From positions 1 to 9,287 of the forward strand of contig JBAXLO010000186.1 of assembly GCA_037134755.1 (NCBI GenBank): a stretch of 9,287 nucleotides of DNA, written 5' to 3'. Below are positions 7,004-9,287 of this stretch, one piece after another. The position numbers were made by a program, and so were the translations under genes. This stretch comes from JBAXLO01 sp037134755 (GTDB lineage: Bacteria > Bacteroidota > Bacteroidia > Bacteroidales > JACABE01). The notes beneath the pieces were generated by a model. It saw nothing but the letters and a program-made list of their open reading frames with translations. It was not told where the DNA came from and searched no databases. Within the stretch, counting starts at the first letter, position 1; each line of letters starts with the position of its first letter.

Positions 7004-7579
7004 ATGAATAATATAGTAAATAACTTATTTAATAGATTTTCAATTTACAAAAAGCAGTTTATCTTTCCTGCGTTTGTGTTAATTTCATTATTTTTATTTA
7101 CAGTTGTTGCGCAAAATAAGAGCAAAAACAATCTTATAAGTAGCATACCCGATGGTGAAGATTCTTTAAAAACGAATCAGCCTCAGGTTAATTACAAAGT
7201 TAATAAGCAATATGATGAGCATGGTAATCTTATAAGTTATGATTCCACCTATACTTACTCTTATTCTTCGCCGGGTGCTGATGTTAATATAACTTTTGGT
7301 AATGATTCTGCTTTTGATATGTTTGGGAATATGAATATGCCTATTGGAATGTTTAATAACGATATTTTTAATCGTTTCTTTAAAAGTGATAGCACGCAAT
7401 TCCTAAATAATAATATGTTTTTAAACGATCCTTTCTTTAATAATGGTTTTGATATGATGGATCAGATGCGTGAACAGATGAAACGTATGCAACAGATGGA
7501 CAGTTTGTTTAAGATACAACGTAATACACCTGTTCCTAATAATAAAACGATTGATCCTAATGATATGATCACTCTTTAA
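7004..7579 (+). CDS. Small exported Met/Asn/Phe-rich protein of unknown function
   Basis: 191 residues; I do not recognise a named family. A polar N-terminus with KKQ (16-18) is followed by a hydrophobic stretch (19-36, ending TVVAQ), readable as a long signal peptide or a membrane anchor, so the rest is probably periplasmic or envelope-bound. Residues 68-89 hold KQYDEHGNLISYDSTYTYSYSS, a Gly-Asn turn flanked by tyrosine-rich strands. From about 97 it is rich in Asn, Phe and Met, including DPFF and several NNxF words. A probable helix, FDMMDQMREQMKRMQQMD (149-166), has six methionines, which could mean a sticky hydrophobic face or metal contact. The gene stands alone between a terminator-like hairpin and a convergent gene, behind the TGTCAGG cluster, so it is probably individually regulated. 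An envelope-stress or chaperone-like role is a guess from composition and regulation only. Confidence 0.75.
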   Translation: MNNIVNNLFNRFSIYKKQFIFPAFVLISLFLFTVVAQNKSKNNLISSIPDGEDSLKTNQPQVNYKVNKQYDEHGNLISYDSTYTYSYSSPGADVNITFGNDSAFDMFGNMNMPIGMFNNDIFNRFFKSDSTQFLNNNMFLNDPFFNNGFDMMDQMREQMKRMQQMDSLFKIQRNTPVPNNKTIDPNDMITL

Positions 7580-7601
7580 TTATGAATTATAAATTATGAA
7601 T
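7578..7601 (+). repeat. Dispersed AT-rich 24-nt repeat, copy 2
   Basis: It starts within the TAA stop of the 7004 gene and matches the reverse complement of 2789-2812 at 22 of 24 positions. Internally it is two near-copies of AATTATGAAT. It may be a small intergenic palindrome-type repeat or shared low complexity. Confidence 0.4.
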
Positions 7602-7698
7602 GAAAGCAAATATGACTTTTATTTATAATATTAAAATATCTTTACTTGTATTAAATAAGACAATTTAATTTTATACATACACTTTAATTTATATTACT

Positions 7699-7742
7699 AA
7701 CTGAAATCCGACTCCGTACTCACGGAGTCGTGAAATTCAGTT
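7699..7742. terminator. Long two-stage hairpin between convergent genes
   Basis: Outer stem AACTGAA (7699-7705) with TTCAGTT (7736-7742); inner stem CGACTCCG (7709-7716) with CGGAGTCG (7723-7730) around loop TACTCA; a small internal loop (ATC opposite TGAAA) between them. It lies between the end of the 7004 gene and the end of gpsA, which converge, so it could serve as a bidirectional terminator. The GC-rich inner arms stand out in this AT-rich spacer and also fit a REP-like palindrome. Confidence 0.65.
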
Positions 7743-7782
7743 AAGGAATCTAATTCTTTTTCAAGTACTCAAGGCACTTCTT

Positions 7783-8781
7783 CTATTTTAACTTATCTGA
7801 TAGTGATTTAATCTCCATGTATGGAGAAATATTTTCATACAATATATTATATACAGCATTAAAAATAGGAAGATCAACACCATGTTGTTTATTAATTTCT
7901 TTAATGCCTTTTGTAGCATAATAACCTTCGGCAACCATTTTCATTTCCAATTGCGCTGACTTAACAGAATATCCTGCACCAATCATATTGCCAAAAGTAC
8001 GGTTACGACTAAATTGCGAATATGCTGTTACCATAAGATCACCGAGATATACAGAGTTATAAAGATTGCGATTGATAGGATGTACTTTCTCAATAAACTT
8101 TTCCATTTCCTGAATTGCATTAGCAATAAGTACTGCCACAAAGTTATCACCATAACCCAAACCTTTTGAAATCCCAACAGCTATAGCATAAATATTCTTT
8201 AAAACAGCAGCATATTCAGTACCATAAATATCATCAGAAATTGATGTTTTAACATATCTACAACTGAAAATGGAAGCCATATAAGCAGCCATCTTTGGGT
8301 TTTGAGATGCAAAGGTAAGATACGTAAGTTTCTCCAATGCAATTTCTTCGGCATGCGAAGGACCGCTTATAATACAAATATCCTGTAAAGATACATTGTA
8401 TTCTTCGTTAAGAAAATCAGCAATAATCTGATTCCTTTCGGGGATAATACCTTTTATGGCTGAATAAACTCTTTTGCCACTTAAAGAATCTTTTGCAAGT
8501 GGACTAATACTCTGGCAAAGAAAAGCCGCAGGAGTTACAAATATAACATCAGTGACTTGAGAAACAATATAATTAATATCATTACTTATTACAACAGTAT
8601 TGTTCTTAAACTCAACATCACTAAGATAAAGAGGGTTGTGATTAAACTTTTCGACACCTTCTTTAATCTCTGTTTCGCGAACCCACCAATATACATGTTT
8701 TACGTTGTTGCTAAGTATCTTTACGATGGCAGTAGCCCAACTACCTCCACCAATTACCGCTATTTTATAATCTTTTTTCAT
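7783..8781 (-). CDS. gpsA: NAD(P)-dependent glycerol-3-phosphate dehydrogenase
   Basis: This cytoplasmic enzyme reduces dihydroxyacetone phosphate to sn-glycerol-3-phosphate, the backbone for phospholipid synthesis. At 332 residues it has the normal family length. Motifs: N-terminal Rossmann loop IGGGSWATAIVKIL (10-23; many homologues have GAGSWGTA), SAIKGI (107-112), SGPSHAEEIA (139-148), the helix EYAAVLKNIYAIAVGI with the catalytic lysine at 195, GDLM (247-250) and SRNRTFG (258-264). The ATG lies directly before the Rossmann strand (MKKDYKIAVIGGG), and a matching -7 box is 46 bp upstream. It stops at TAG. Reading on would add only KKCLEYLKKN before the next stop, so nothing seems lost. It is transcribed alone, convergent with the 7004 gene. 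Confidence 0.96.
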   Translation of the reverse strand: MKKDYKIAVIGGGSWATAIVKILSNNVKHVYWWVRETEIKEGVEKFNHNPLYLSDVEFKNNTVVISNDINYIVSQVTDVIFVTPAAFLCQSISPLAKDSLSGKRVYSAIKGIIPERNQIIADFLNEEYNVSLQDICIISGPSHAEEIALEKLTYLTFASQNPKMAAYMASIFSCRYVKTSISDDIYGTEYAAVLKNIYAIAVGISKGLGYGDNFVAVLIANAIQEMEKFIEKVHPINRNLYNSVYLGDLMVTAYSQFSRNRTFGNMIGAGYSVKSAQLEMKMVAEGYYATKGIKEINKQHGVDLPIFNAVYNILYENISPYMEIKSLSDKLK

Positions 8782-8827
8782 TTTATTGATTTTATAGATT
8801 GCTCTTATACTTTATCTAATTTCACTG

Positions 8828-8835
8828 CAAAGGTA
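8828..8835 (-). promoter_or_regulatory. Bacteroidota -7 box (TACCTTTG) of gpsA
   Basis: On the minus strand this reads TACCTTTG, an exact TAnnTTTG match, 46 bp upstream of the gpsA start. At the expected -33 position (plus-strand 8855-8858) the minus strand reads GTTT rather than TTTG, so that half is weak. Confidence 0.65.
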
Positions 8836-9140
8836 TCGATTATTTCCTTTCATTAAACTAACTAAAGAGGACTTTATTGTTTTTAATTTTTAATAAAGAT
8901 AAATCAGAATTGCAAATAACATTATTTTATTTCTTTTTTATTAATAATCATTATTTTAAATCGAGGTTTTTAGTTTTTTTTGCAAACTTACATATTATTT
9001 ATCATATAGATATATTGTTTGTTTTATTATTTAGATTGCTTTGGTGATAAAGATATGATTAAATGCATCTTTACGAATATTAATAGCCTTCATAAATCTA
9101 TTTTTTAATGTTTTTTTTTGTGATATGCACTCCGAAATTA
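8836..9140. other. AT-rich gene-free stretch upstream of gpsA
   Basis: About 300 bp of very AT-rich DNA with several runs of T. I see no open frame with coding character, no tRNA and no clear plus-strand promoter. A T-run before TGCAAAC (8973-8986) recalls a promoter region but lacks a correctly spaced TAnn. Confidence 0.5.
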
Positions 9141-9287
9141 AGATATGAGTGATTTATTTGGTGAAACATCAAAAGTCTTGTGGATATTGACGATTTATTC
9201 TGTATGAAGGAGAAAGTCTTGTGGATATTGATGATTTATTCTGTGTGAAGGAGAAAGTCTTGTGGATATTGACGATTTATTCTGTGT
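9141..9287. repeat. 41-bp tandem repeat running off the window edge
   Basis: Units begin at AGTCTTGTGG: 9174, 9215 and 9256, a constant 41-bp period, with the third unit cut by the window end. Copies differ at very few bases (GACGATT or GATGATT; CTGTATG or CTGTGTG). The 33 bp before the first unit (9141-9173) align with the last part of the unit as a diverged copy. Since 41 is not a multiple of three, a continuous coding repeat is ruled out. Each junction does contain a short frame, MKEKVLWIL(M/T)IYSV, closed by TGA in the complete copy. Confidence 0.85.

Noticed and set aside
9174..9287. CRISPR array
   Set aside because: A 41-bp period with whole-unit identity leaves no variable spacer.

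Overview
This AT-rich window looks chromosomal and comes from a member of the Bacteroidota. Four things point there. A secreted-protein gene ends in a type IX secretion (T9SS) C-terminal sorting domain. Three genes have a TAnnTTTG -7 promoter element instead of an E. coli-type -10 box. There are no Shine-Dalgarno sites, only A-rich leaders. The housekeeping proteins (AroC, AsmA-like, GpsA) have a Bacteroidota look. I could not narrow it to a genus.

Layout. 1-615 is gene-free and repetitive: a degenerate array of AGACTTTTAG and GCCTAAA words (about 50-235), then eleven units of a 21-bp minisatellite (373-603). 949-2331 encodes an exported, propeller-like T9SS cargo protein. Its sorting domain is cut by a one-base frameshift, and the lost part is still readable in the next frame to 2482. 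After an intergenic stretch come aroC (2847-3911) and, 45 bp on, a large AsmA-family envelope protein (3957-6785) with an 11-residue-repeat helical tail. The two may be co-transcribed, but a 10-bp perfect hairpin sits on the aroC stop codon. 6786-7003 carries a hairpin and a cluster of TGTCAGG words in both orientations, upstream of a small Met/Asn-rich exported protein (7004-7579). A long hairpin (7699-7742) separates that gene from the convergent gpsA (7783-8781, minus strand). The last 500 bp have no gene and end in a 41-bp tandem repeat that runs off the window.

How the genes relate. AroC makes chorismate for aromatic compounds. GpsA makes the glycerol-3-phosphate backbone of phospholipids. 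The AsmA-like protein belongs to a family tied to outer-envelope lipid homeostasis. The propeller protein would be delivered to or through the outer membrane by T9SS. The envelope theme is loose, and I see no dedicated multi-gene system such as defence, mobile-element or biosynthetic cluster genes. The points most worth a second look are the TGTCAGG site cluster with its Met-rich target gene, the 11-mer tail on the AsmA protein, the frameshifted sorting domain, and the three unrelated repeat arrays. The arrays lie at or near both ends of the window.
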